From the NCBI GenBank assembly GCA_001600415.1, contig BCJX01000001.1:3715654-3779653 (forward strand): a stretch of 64,000 nt of DNA. Direction: 5' to 3'. The notes under the pieces were generated by a model. The model was not told where the DNA came from. It worked only from the letters and a program-made list of their open reading frames with translations, and did no database searches. Of this stretch, positions 13,529 through 24,451 are shown piece by piece. Source of the DNA: Pascua guehoae (lineage: Eukaryota; Basidiomycota; Tremellomycetes; Trichosporonales; Trichosporonaceae). A program made the translations under genes and the position numbers. How positions within the stretch are numbered: position 1 is the stretch's first letter; each line of letters opens with the position of its first letter.

Positions 13529-13638
13529 NNNNNNNNNNNNNNNNNNNNNNNNNNNNNNNNNNNNNNNNNNNNNNNNNNNNNNNNNNNNNNNNNNNNNNNN
13601 NNNNNNNNNNNNNNNNNNNNNNNNNNNNNNNNNNNNNN
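13529..13638. other. Assembly gap (110 N)
   Basis: The gap is 110 undetermined bases, preceded by a run of 15 or more G and followed by GGG. It marks a homopolymer-associated break in the assembly. Confidence 0.99.
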
Positions 13639-13921
13639 GGGCGTGGGCGGGGTGTTGATGGTGATGGTCACGGTGATGGTGTATGCATTGCCTGAGTGCC
13701 GCCTAGCATGGGAGTGCGCAAAGCAGGGTCGCCTGTGGCTCGCCTACGGCCTTGGCGAGTGGCGACACGCGGCGACGGCCTAGCTGGGAGCGGTGCAACA
13801 GTTGGGCGACATCAGATGACATGCCCCGTGTAGTATATACAGAAGCAGCTTGACATGAAACTCGGTGTATCTTCAACACGAACATGTCTACTCTCAAACT
13901 CGACTCACGACACAGACACTC

Positions 13922-15309
13922 TCACATGTCGACCTCCATCGCCGTGGCCCCAGTGCCCGCCTGCACACTGCCGGTCCCTTGGGCAGCCAGTTTTGCCTCG
14001 TCGGCCAGATTGTCGACCTCGCTTTTGCCGACCTCGTAGTCATCGTCGCCATCCGTGTCGTCGTCGTCTACTTCATCGCCACTGTCTTCCGTGTCGCCCA
14101 TCACATCCACCAGCCTCCTCGTAATCGTCCCCATTGTCTTGACGACCATAGCGTCAAACTCGGGGACATCACTCGGGGACATCTTCGCAGAACAGGGCAT
14201 TGTAGAAACCCAGAAAGCGAATCTCCGAGCGGCCATCGGGCGAGGTACGGCGCTGGACGACGTCGCTCATGGGGATGACGCCTGCCGCTGCCAGTTGCGC
14301 AAACGCGGCTTGAAGGCTGTACCTGTACTCGGTTAGTGGTGTATCATACCATGGTGTGTTGTATTGAGCTTGGGAGACCTCGCTCCTCGCAACTCGCTTC
14401 ACTCACCCATATTTTCGGACATCTTGGGCCGTCTTGAAGACGTGCTCGGTAATGCAGTCGGCGGGGGGTGAATAAGTCCTCGATGACAAGAACGAATGCC
14501 TCCTTAGCCGAACAGTCGGGGCTGGCAATATCCGTCTTCCACAGCCCGCAGAAGCGCGGGATGCACGTCCCTTGCAAGTCCTCGAGCATCTTGTATGCCC
14601 GTATCTCCTGCTGGAGCTGCTTGCTCACAGTGTCCTCCGTCTCCATGCATGTTTCGGGGTCGGCAATGCAGGCCATGACACGGGTGCGTGCGTCGGGCGT
14701 CTCGGGGTAGGTCGTCGTCGTGATGGTGGTCTGGGTCGTGGTTGTTGTGCAGATACTTTTTGTTTCCGTGGCAGTTGCCGTCGTGGTGGTCTTGGTTTCC
14801 GTCGTCGGCGTCGTCGTCGTGCACGTCGCGTTAACGGCGCGCCCAAAGAACCAGTGAGAGCCGTAGATGGACCAGTCGGTATTGGGTACGGCCTGGTCTA
14901 GCTCGATGGTGACGAGAGGACCGTTTGGGTCGGCTTTCTCAGCCTTGTGTGTAGTGGCGCTCCCATCGTTGCCAATCTTGGAACTGGCGGGGTTCTCATT
15001 CTGGCCGACGATCGAGTTGTTGGGTGCGTTTGCACAAGCTTCCCCCTCGCCTATGGTGACCTCAGAGTCGACCCCGCTCCCCTCGACGGTCCCACAGCCC
15101 AGGGCATCCATGAGAGCGCTTTGAGCCTGACGACTAGGCTCAACGACACACGACAAGACACAAGGCGCAGTGATTGTGGTGCTCTCCTCGAGCTGGCCCT
15201 TGACCTCGGGGCGGCACCTGAGGCGGAGCAACTGGCGATCGCGCGGGGTTGGGAACGGCAGGCCTGAGAGGGTGGTGGGCGAGGCGCCGTCGGCGTCGGG
15301 GGTGTTCAT
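13922..15309 (-). pseudogene. Kinase-like gene broken by two frame-shifting insertions
   Basis: The likely start is the ATG at 15309 (MNTPDADGAS). The N-terminal part is Ser/Thr-rich, with long runs of Thr. A kinase-like stretch follows: LQQEIRAYKMLEDLQG, then IPRFCGLW and a hinge-like VLVIEDLF. The frame is then lost at a run of six G on the plus strand (14463-14468). Counting five would read on as TEHVFKTAQDVRKYG and splice by intron 14323-14406 into YSLQAAFAQLAAAG. The catalytic-loop position reads IPMSDVVQRR instead of HGDV..RN, and the DFG position reads FLGFYNA. Even an intact protein would therefore look like a pseudokinase. A stop at 14169 falls in a 13-bp tandem duplication. With one copy only, the frame runs on through an acidic tail to 13922. 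Two independent shifts suggest a decaying gene, although assembly error at the G run is possible. Confidence 0.6.
14158..14183 (-). repeat. 13-bp tandem duplication (two copies)
   Basis: ACTCGGGGACATC occurs twice back to back. It lies in the coding part of the kinase-like gene, shifts the frame by one and creates an early stop. Confidence 0.9.
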
Positions 15310-16199
15310 GCTGGGGAACGTGTAAGGCTGGGGGTTGGCAAAGGAAGAGTGAAGAGTGAGAATGAAGAGTGAATGTGGAGAGTGATCTGGAGAGAAGTGG
15401 GAACGAGGGATGTGTGGAAGAATTGGAATGAAGGGCAAATTCCCAGCAAGGCCGAGTGCTGTTCAAGTTGTGTTGAATGATCAGCGATGACACTACCATG
15501 TAGAATGATCACCACAACCTACTTCGAACATGTCTGGCTACGGTGAGCCCCTGGGGCACACGCCACACTGCTGCTGACAACACTCACTCCTGCTGTAGAA
15601 TCCCATCACCCTGTACCCGCTCATCAACGCCCGCCTACTCCACGAACCTACATTCGTCGCCCAGCTCGCGCCCCACCCGTGTCTCATTGGCGTCGACGGG
15701 TTCGTGGGCTCACAAGGGCATCTTTGCCTCGTTGGTGCGTGAGATAAGCGCACCTCATCAACACACCCATCATACCCTGTCGACGGGTGCCTCTCGACCA
15801 GTGGCAGCTATCCAAACAATGCCCACAGTGTTTCCCCAAACTACACAATCAAACCTGTTTGCCTGCAGTTGGTCCCCCGCAGTCGACGCATTCTGAGCAT
15901 GGTGCTTTCGTTCATGGCGTACTTCTTCTCGGGCTTTACCACCTCAGCCACGCTGTGCAGGATACCAGACCGATTGCATAAGACATACAACTGCATGCCG
16001 ACTAGACAATACACAAGAAGAAACGTAAACTAGACACCACGCCTCGTGCTCATCTTCACTTCTTTTTGCGGCCAACCGGCTCGACGGGAGCCTTTGGCCT
16101 GTTACTCGACAAGCTCCACTGGACCAGCGAGTTGGCTCAACTGGAGCCAATTCGCTTTTCTCCCTTGCGTCCCACTCGTGTGGCCCTGACATCTCCCAG
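15310..16199. other. Intergenic, with a weak coding-like stretch at 15530-15740 (+)
   Basis: The plus strand has ATGTCTGGCTACG followed by a well-formed 56-nt intron (15543-15598, donor GTGAGC, branch CTGCTGAC, acceptor TAG). After it comes a frame that reads like protein (NPITLYPLINARLL, then CLIGVDGFVGSQG) and stops at ~15744. The splice phase is one base out of register with that frame. It may be the remnant 5' end of a gene or a chance match. Nothing else was recognised. Confidence 0.3.
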
Positions 16200-18965
16200 C
16201 TAAAACGTCTGGTGGACAAACTGGTCAATGTCGAACCCAGACATGTTGACCATGGGTGTGCCGAGTGAGAATGCCATGGCAACGTCCGGCTGCATGGCGG
16301 GTGCGCGCCCGTCGGGGTTCGAGTTTGAACCGTTGGGGGCACTAAAGTCGCTACCGCTGCCGCTGGCGCTACCCCACGCCTGGTTCTCCGACATGGGCCA
16401 CGGGTAGCCCTGCTGCGGGGAGAATTCGGGGGCCATTGCAGAGAACTGGTCGCCATTGCCAAACGAGCCAAAGGGCATAACAGGCGTGGCGTTGGGGTTT
16501 GGGCTCGAGTTTGGATTTTGGGCGGGCGAGTGGGTCAGCTTTTCGTACGAGCCCGAGCCCGCGCCCGACGACGTGGAGCCCATCCGGTCGAGTGTGTACG
16601 TCGAGTGCGGGATAGGGTCAAACATTGTCCCACTCGTCCCGGGGCGGCTCGCCACCATCGGCGATGCGGTGCCATGGTTTGCGGGGTGGCCCGATATGGA
16701 ACGACTGGCGAGTGGGGGCGAGTCGCGCGGCTCGGCCTTGGGCGAGATTGACGAGCCTGACATGGGCACGCGGCGCACCGTCTGAGTCGAGTTGTTCAGG
16801 TGGCTTAGGTCATTTTCGATGACGGGGTCGTCGTTGCGCTCATGGGGACGTCGGACGCGACCGACCGATCGCAGAGCCGATTCAGAATGCTTCCGGAGAC
16901 GCGTGAGGACGTCGAGTCCGTTGCGAGCACGGCTGCCGACACGTGCTGCGGCGGAAATGTCGCACACAGTGGAGAGAAGCTGATACGCGTCCTTTGCAAA
17001 CGGACACTGAGGCGCGAGGATGGGGATCGTCGCACTGAGTGTCAGTTGATCATCGGCCCATGGGCTATCTTGAACTCACAGACACATGGCAGAGCTGTAT
17101 GCGTGGAACCAGAAGAACCACCAGCGCGCAATCAGGGCTGGGTGGTACACGACAAGCTGCTTGACGACCTGGATGATCTCGGTTGCACTTTCGAACAAGG
17201 CGATGAACGCCGCGCCATATTTGGACTGGGATGGGTCTTCAGGATTGTCCCTGATTGCGCTCATAAACACGACACGATTCAGCAACAGTCGCGTCTCAGC
17301 GACCATCAGCCGAATACCCAGCCGGTTGATCACCTTGTGGGGAGGGATGTCGCGTGACTGGGGCAGTTTCGGGATGGCGACACGTGGGCGGAGATCCTCG
17401 GGAAGTTTGTCACGGACTGCAAAGGGTCAGCGACGACTGATCGTCCTACTGTCTGTGCAGCATGTAGACTCACATGCCTGGAGCTCAGAGTCGAGCTTGA
17501 CGATCTGGGCGTATGAGAGAGGCGAGGTATTGGTTTGCTGCTGTTAATGACGCAGCCGGGGGGCTTTGACTTCGAGTCGGAGGCTCACAATGTCAATCAC
17601 GCTCTCCATCAGCTCGACAAGCTGATACTTGGCGCGGTGAACTGGACGTCAGCACGGGCACGGCCTGAAGGGTGCGCAGACTTACATCCGTGCGGGTCTG
17701 TCGCAGTCATTGTCTCGGGCATCTTTGTATCCGAGTACCGGTTCAGTGCGCCACAAGGACGTCCCCAGCACATGGCCTGGAGACGGTCATACATGATAAT
17801 CTCCCAGTAGACGAGCCGACGATGCTCAACCTCCTCTGGGGTGAGGTTGAAGCTCGCACCATCGCGGTGGAGTCCGAGCTTGACAGGGTCAGCGAGCATC
17901 TCTGATGCACCGACTTGAGATAAACACGTACACTGTGCACAATCTTGATGGCGGATCCCAGGATAGGCCAGAAGACGTCTGCACTGTTGCCACGGTTGTC
18001 GTTGAGAATGTATGTCCCCATGGCGTGAATGGCCTCGAGGGTTGCTGGGCTGGCGTTTTCCATGCCAACGTGTTCCAGACACGCGCGTCCAAAGAGGAAC
18101 AAGTCCTGGGCCTGGGGCTGCCACGGTGGCCTCGCGAGATCCATCATGGCGCCGCAGGCCATGACGAGGAACACTACGGCAAGGCGGTTGGCGTTGGGGG
18201 GGATGGTGACGTCGTATGCCTGGGGCACGTACTCGTTGTTGAACCGGTCGGGCGTGATAATCTGGTACATCCAGGTCACATTCTCCCAATAGCAGTCGGC
18301 CAGGTACTTGCCGCGGCTGGGCCAGTCTGGCAAAAAAGTGCGGAGGGTCTCGAGGTCGCTAGCGAGTAGGGGACCATGGGGTAGGAAACGTGACTGGATC
18401 GACTGCTGGCCGTCGGCATACGCGGCGCGAGGATCACTATTTGGAACCGCGAGGTTGGGTCCAGAAAACATACGTTCGGGCGTCGTAGGCTCAGAGTGTC
18501 CACTGTCCTTGTCGGTGAGGTACTCGCTGCCCGCAAATGGGCCGACAAAGCGCGCCTCACCGCCAGGCCCCGTAATGGTGAGTTTGCCAAAGGCACTATT
18601 TGCCACCTCGTCATCGTTGCTGGTACGAGGCTGCTTGGATGCCTGTTGGTCGCCGCTGCCGCGCCACACAATGCTCGAGTCGAGCAGGTGGTGCTTTCCT
18701 GCGGTTGCTGCTGCGAGAGCCATTTCCAGTTCTTGAATCCGTTGGTGAAGTTGTTCAGTGTCCTTGAGAACAAGCCTGGCTCTGATCAGTCGTCGTTCGG
18801 GTGGCGTTCTCTTTAAGTCACATTCGACTCACTTCTTGCCATTCATCGTACGCATCTCGCCCATGGGGCATATGGCGGCTACACCGCGCTTGGTACAACT
18901 GGTACATGGCCAGCTGCGCGAGCACCGGAGCTTGAGGCTGCAAAGAGGTCAGGGAGAATTCCACC

Positions 18966-19028
<63 letters not shown>

Positions 19029-19523
19029 GAGACTGGGAAGGTGGGCGGCGAACAAAAGGACTGTTTTGGGCGGTTGGTAGGCTGCGAGGATTGCAAGTGG
19101 TACTAGCATCCAAGACACTGTCCCGACCACACAGACCTCGGGTGCAGGGGAGGTTGGCCAATGATGACAAAAAAGGCCAAGCCAAAGGTGGGTTACCTCT
19201 ATCGCCCGGTGGCGGCGGGATAGCATCAGAGGTATACCCGAGCGACCCGTGCAGATCGAGATCAAGTAATAAAGCAGCCATCAAAACAGTCCTGAATGGG
19301 TCTGGGTGACGTAGAGCGAGAGAGAGGGGGGGGGGGGGGGGGGAATCATAGCAAAACAAAGGACAAAAACAATAAAGACGCACCGTCTGCACTCGTTGCA
19401 GCTGTTGGCTTGACGTTTAATCTGCTTTCGGTCTTCGGCGCGCATGGCTGACGATGTCGTCGATGAGCTCGGGGCCATCTCCTTGGCCTCTGGTGGTGGC
19501 GATTGGCGAGCGTTGTCTGTCAT
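16200..19523 (-). CDS. Zn2Cys6 fungal transcription factor
   Basis: The eight exons are 19523-19384, 18937-18833, 18775-17932, 17878-17686, 17641-17589, 17504-17474, 17416-17080 and 17034-16200. Together they encode 845 residues and close exactly in frame. The DNA-binding cluster is at residues 42-70 (C-X2-C-X6-C-X5-C-X2-C-X8-C; NSCNECRR, then LKLRCSRSWPC). The codon for Arg47 is split by the first intron. A short coiled-coil linker (LHQRIQELEMAL) follows. The middle is the fungal-specific transcription factor domain, with the block GLHRDGASFNLTPEEVEHRR and then MYDRLQAMCWGRP. The C-terminal ~220 residues are a Ser/Pro/Gly/Asn-rich, probably activating tail. The protein is presumably nuclear; its targets cannot be told from sequence. 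The start is the first ATG in frame. Most introns are 44-84 nt; the first is 446 nt. Confidence 0.93.
18969..19024. repeat. (CA)28 microsatellite in intron 1 of the Zn2Cys6 gene
   Basis: 28 uninterrupted CA units lie close to the 3' splice site of the 446-nt intron. On the transcribed strand the run reads (TG)n, upstream of the CTTTGCAG acceptor. Confidence 0.95.
19326..19343. repeat. Poly(G) run, 18 nt, near the donor of the same intron
   Basis: 18 G on the plus strand, which are 18 C in the pre-mRNA, about 40 nt downstream of the GTGCGT donor. Confidence 0.95.
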
Positions 19524-22164
19524 GGCGGATAATGGGCTGTCCCCAATGGGGGTTATATGGGGGGGCGAGGCGGGGTCGACAGGGCCAGAAGGAGGACGAG
19601 GCAGTGAGGGAGGAGGGCTGTCGGGCGCTGGTACGACTCGCAGGGACGAGAACGACGTGCTCGAAGTGGCCCAAAGAAGCGCAGATGGTCTCAAACTAGC
19701 ACGCAGTCGAAACGAGCCAAGCAGGTACAGGTGGTGCGCGTCGACAGCAGAACAATAGAGGTCTATTGCTTACTCGGAAGGAAGTCCCGAGGCACCAAGC
19801 ACGAATGTGCTGGGGAGGACAGATCGAGAAACAAATCGACCACGCGGGGCAATGACGGACGCTGGCGGGGGCACAATGGCCACAGTGACACAAGTGCTTG
19901 TGCGCGGGGAGGGCACGAGGACGGCGCGGCAAGAGGGCGTTTCGGGCGTCTTGTGCAGAGGAACGCGGCGCAGGTCGTCACCCCGAAGCAGGCAGTTGGC
20001 GGACGAGGCGCGTGCGCAGGCGGCGCGGACCAGAGCGACGTGTGGCTTGAAGGCGGCGTCAGCTGGCTGGATAGAGGGCGGAATGCACTGGATCGGGCAG
20101 TGCAGTGGCGGGCAACGTGCACGAAGCAAGAAGAAAAGGTTAGAAGAGAGTAAGAGGCAAGAGGCAAGACAATACGGAAATGCCGGTGGACGCCATCAGA
20201 GCCACCATGAACCCCGTTTCAACTTGGCTTTGCCTGCCTGCCCATGCCATGCCTGCGTCGCCGAGTGCCGAAGGGCGGCTAGCCAAGCCATCCAAGGGCC
20301 AAGAGGCTGCTTCGAGATTTACTCCCGCTTCTGTTCGGATCGGCATCTAACCCTCAGACCCGGGCGGGATTTCTTGAAACTGGATTGGTCAAAGTCCCGG
20401 GGCTCATGACGTGCCTTGTGGCCCATGACCCACTTGGTTGCCTTGTGCCGAACCGTGTACCGTCCAGCTATCCTGCTATCCACCTCGTCACTTATCAAAG
20501 CAGCTGCTCGTTGGTGGATTTCTTTGATTGATTGATAATACGACGCCCACCAGCCAGATTGGCCCACAATTCCACAATCCAGTGATGTCACGACGCCTGG
20601 TTCGTTGTCACATGTCGCAAGCACAGACAGGCAGGCAGACAGACTCTTTGTCCTGCAGCTTGCATGCGAATGCTCTAGACAGTTTGACAGTAGCCTGTGT
20701 ATCACCTCTACGTACAGCAACGCCACCATGCACCCTCTTTTGGTGTGGCGGTCCTCCCCAACGTGCTCGGACCGGTCACGGCCGTACCTCAATTACCCAA
20801 AATCCTCCATGCCTGTCCTCTTGCAGCCACCATGGCAGCCACCATGGCAGCACAGCACCTGACCTGATTGTTTGACATTTCTTCCTTTCAGTCGTCCCCA
20901 GAAGCACAGCATGCGGTGCAAAGGGGGCGAGGTGACTGCGTCAGGACCATTAATGGTGTCGTGGTGGCGCGTGATTGAATAGGGTATCAAAGGGGGACAA
21001 GGCGGTGTACCAGAGTGGCAGCTCCGAAGCCACTCTTTGAACCAAAGGGGGCAGAACGAAACACGACTCAACCCACTCGTCCTCACCTCGAGCAATGGGG
21101 ATTTATAGATCTGACAACGTCAGTGGTGGCCAGGGCGATGTCAGGGGGGCATGTGTCGAGTTGACTTGTCAATGTTAGAAGCATGCGTGTGGCGCCACCG
21201 CCTCAACTTTAAAATGGCATCTGCAACGATGAGGACAATAGACAATAGATTATGTATGGGGAGGGGTGAGCACGACAGCGGTGCAGTTGCAGTGGGGCAG
21301 TGTCTGTGGTGACGATGCTTCTTTACATATTGATACGCAAACATCCGCACGGCATTCGTTGTCGTTGGCATGTCGTCATGTCGTCACCCTCATTGGTCTC
21401 CGGATCTCCTGTAACGAAATGGAGCGAGGTATGCTACTCGAGCTCGAGTTGAAGTGGGTGCATGAGCACCTCGTTCAAACTAACAAGTGCCTCAATCCAA
21501 AGTGGACGGGGAACGATACTGCTACAGCCAACCTGACACGAGTGGGGACTTTCTAACGTCAGCATCGGGGCGATCACGGGTTCCTGCATGATTACGGGCC
21601 GGCACCGGCACGGGGCTTGGCTTCGGCTTCGGCTTTCGGCACGGCACGGACACGACACATCCTCCGAACTCGGGCGTGGCGTCCTTGTGCGCCTGCATCT
21701 GGTCGCGTGCATCGCGTGGCCGTTGTGCTGGTCGTGTGTGGCGGCCCTGAGGTGATATGTGACCCCTTCCACTGGGTCCAGTGCTTGCCCGCGTAGAAAG
21801 ACACAGTAGAGTAGGTACCTTCATGCCTGTGCTGGTTCAACCCTGGAAGGCTAGGAAGTGGGGCCGATGCAAGTGGCAAGGTTGGTTGAAGAGATGGTGT
21901 TTGCCGGGATCATGACGTGTTGTTGTTGTGCCACTGTACGCCTGGCACGTAGAGGGATGCCAGCAGTGCCGGGTGCGCAAACTTGTCCGTGGGGCAGCGT
22001 GCATGCCGCATGCACGCTGCGGACATGCACGCATATTACGTAGATTACACGGTGGGAAGCATTTCTCGTGGCATGCAGTGGCAGTGCAGGCGGGGGAAGG
22101 TACCACGGGGGTTCGGTGACGCGTGTGATTTCACTTTGGTACAGTAGATTGACCCTTCGCCTCG
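19524..22164. other. Gene-poor intergenic region
   Basis: This lies upstream of the Zn2Cys6 gene (-) and the coiled-coil gene (+), so it holds two divergent promoters. No open frame here has convincing protein character. It contains a directly repeated 12-mer (CAGCCACCATGG, twice, near 20825-20850) and the perfect hairpin at 21994-22020. Confidence 0.5.
21994..22020. repeat. Perfect inverted repeat, 12-bp arms, 3-nt loop
   Basis: GCAGCGTGCATG is followed by CCG and then its exact reverse complement. It lies about 450 bp upstream of the coiled-coil start codon. No T-run follows, so it is not an obvious terminator. It could be a protein-binding palindrome or a cruciform. Confidence 0.85.
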
Positions 22165-22460
22165 CCACCTTTGGTCGTTCATCTTTCTTCCTTCCACTAT
22201 CCTTCCTTCCCTCCTTCATTCCATTCTCCAGTTCATCCAACCTCTTCTTCCTTCCTCCATTCCCTCTTCTTCTCATCTCCCACCTCATTCTTCTCTCATA
22301 ACTGTCCATACCCTCACATCGTCGTCTTCTTCTCACTCCTCCCACTGTGCTTATCATCCACCTTCTCCCCCTCTACCTACCTCACACTTTCTTCTTGTCC
22401 GCCGGGAACCCTGTCACCTACTATTACTCGCATGTCCTTAACCCCCAACCCCAACCAACA
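22165..22460 (+). promoter_or_regulatory. CT-rich leader/core promoter of the coiled-coil gene
   Basis: About 300 bp are almost purely pyrimidine on the coding strand (blocks of CTTCC, TTCTTC and CCTCC) and run to the ATG at 22461. Such tracts commonly mark transcription start regions in fungi. The start codon context is CAACAATGACC. Confidence 0.5.
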
Positions 22461-23828
22461 ATGACCGACAACTCGATCAAGACTGGTCCCTTCTACAACA
22501 TGATCCCCACGCTGGACTCGCCCGACAAGTCGCCGGGGACCCCTCCCTCCCCTAGCAAGATCCCCATTCTAAAGTTACCCGTGGAATCGCCCAAGGACTC
22601 GCCCAAAAGGGCAGCCATCAAAGGAACGTGGCCGTATCCGGACGACCCCAGCATTGTGCGCCAGAACCGACGCGGTAGTCTGAGTGCGACTACGACTGGC
22701 ATCGTAAGTTACACGCACGTTGCTCAGCGGCTGCGCCTCCGTAGCCGTGAGACAGTGCTATCGTGCTGAGACTAGAACCGGCGCCGCTCGCACCTTACAG
22801 CGTCTACATTCTTGCCTCCAGAGAACTCTCCCTCGCCCTCCCGTCTGCCGCCTTGGGCCGAGAGCCGCGCCACCGCCCCCCGCCGTAGCTCGCTCGGCCC
22901 CAAGGAGCCCGATACGCCGACCAGGCGCGCGGGCCGCCGGGCCACTCTCCCTCTCTCGAGCGGCCGTATCTCACAGCCCAAGTTCACCGCGGTCAACGAG
23001 CAGGTCCCGACCCTGGCGGAACAGGTCGCCACCCTCGAGGCGCGGGTCGCCTCCTACGAGGGGCAAGCCACCGAACTCGCTGCGGTCCGCCAGGAGCGCG
23101 ATGACCTTACCACCCGTGTCACCTCACTCGAAGCCGATCTCGAATCTGCTCGCACTGCGCTCGCAGCCAAGGAACAAGACGCGGCCGACAACACTTCCAC
23201 CTCCAGCGACGCCACCGCTGTCAACACGCAGGTCGCCACCATCGCTGCAAAGGTCGCCGCGCTCGAAGCACGTGTTGCCGCCCAGGATGTGCAAAACGCA
23301 CTGGCTGTACTCGCTGCTGTCCGCAAAGAGGACGATGGCCTCGCGGACCGTGTCTCGTCACTCGAAACTGCGCGCAACGCGCTTACCAACCGTGTCATTT
23401 CACTCGAAGCGATCCGCGAGTCTGGGCGCCGTGCCCTCGCCGCCAACGAACAGGACGACGATGGAGCCGCCAATGCATCCGTCACGGACACCACTGCCGA
23501 CACCGCTGCCAAGCTCGAAGCTCACGTGTACAAGTCAAACGTCTCCCTCGACTGCCTCGGCATTATTGTGAAGGGCCTCAAACAGTGCTCGGATTACGCT
23601 ACGGAGTGCGCCCAGCGGGCTGAGGACCGCGCTATCCGCGTTGAGGACCGCGCCCAGCGTGCCGCTGAGTGCGCGGAGGGCTGCGCCCAGCGTGCCGAGG
23701 AGAAGGTCGACGAGGGCGAGCGCAAGATCGGTCAAATGGGCGACGTCGTTCGAGGTCTCGAGGAGGTCAACAAGGAGCTCGTAATCGCGGTGACCAAGCT
23801 CGGGGAGAATGGCGGCGAGAAGGCGTGA
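22461..23828 (+). CDS. Coiled-coil protein of unknown function
   Basis: The two exons (22461-22703 and 22776-23828) encode 431 residues. The 72-nt intron was placed at the acceptor (ACTAG) that keeps phase; a TTACAG 25 nt downstream would not. Residues 1-150 are Pro/Ser/Arg-rich and look disordered, with several SP sites. From about 175 the protein is a long series of heptads (for example LAEQVATLEARVASYEGQ, and later LTTRVTSLEADLESARTALA), Ala-rich and acidic. Near the C-terminus, EDRAIRVEDRAQRAAECAEG is an 11-residue-periodic alpha-helical repeat with several Cys. There is no signal peptide or membrane segment. I do not recognise a family. A structural or scaffold role is the most that can be inferred. 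Confidence 0.8.
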
Positions 23829-24451
23829 GCAACGATAATGGGAAAGCGTGCATGTCATTACTAGGATGAGGTGAGAGCATTAGTCATGCAAGAGTAACCT
23901 GTTCGAATGCTCGGTACAGAAGGTGGACGGCGAGGATGTGCAAGCGATCAAGCTGTAACTGTGGTACACACGAGGTCGACGAGTACTGAAGGACTGTGCG
24001 CCGTAACAACACCACGACGATTGCGAGCTAGCGAGCAGAGGCGGATGTGATCGGTGTAGCCATGCCGGGTCAAAGATGTATACAACAAGGAGAGCAGGAC
24101 CAGCGCATTGGCACAGCGGTAGGGATGAGGCAAGAAAGATACATGTTGTGCGTGAAGGAAGATGGCATGTTGACAGCGCTCAATCCGCCACGGACTGAAA
24201 CGCCGCAAATGCCGAAGTCTGTGGCTGCGTGCCAGTTCGATTCTGTTATGGCTTGTTCCTCCACCATTGCCACACACCTACCTCATCGACCACCTCGTCT
24301 GCCGTATACCAACATCCACCCCGCTCCGACAACCCACGCACGCCGCGAGCCCGTGCGACGATACTCCGAGACCGGGCAACGACGCCCGCCACGCGCACGC
24401 CGCAGCACCTACTGAGCTGGCTGAAGAAAGGAAAAGGAAGCAGTGCCCAAA
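23829..24451. other. Intergenic, promoter region of the SmB gene
   Basis: Short region between two plus-strand genes. No gene or repeat was seen. Confidence 0.55.

Noticed and set aside
21826..21852. GGTTCAACCC resembling a tRNA T loop
   Set aside because: No acceptor, D or anticodon stems can be formed around it.
22347..22460. Extension of the coiled-coil protein upstream of 22461
   Set aside because: The frame is open but starts only at GTG. The sequence is a CT-rich leader and the first ATG is at 22461.
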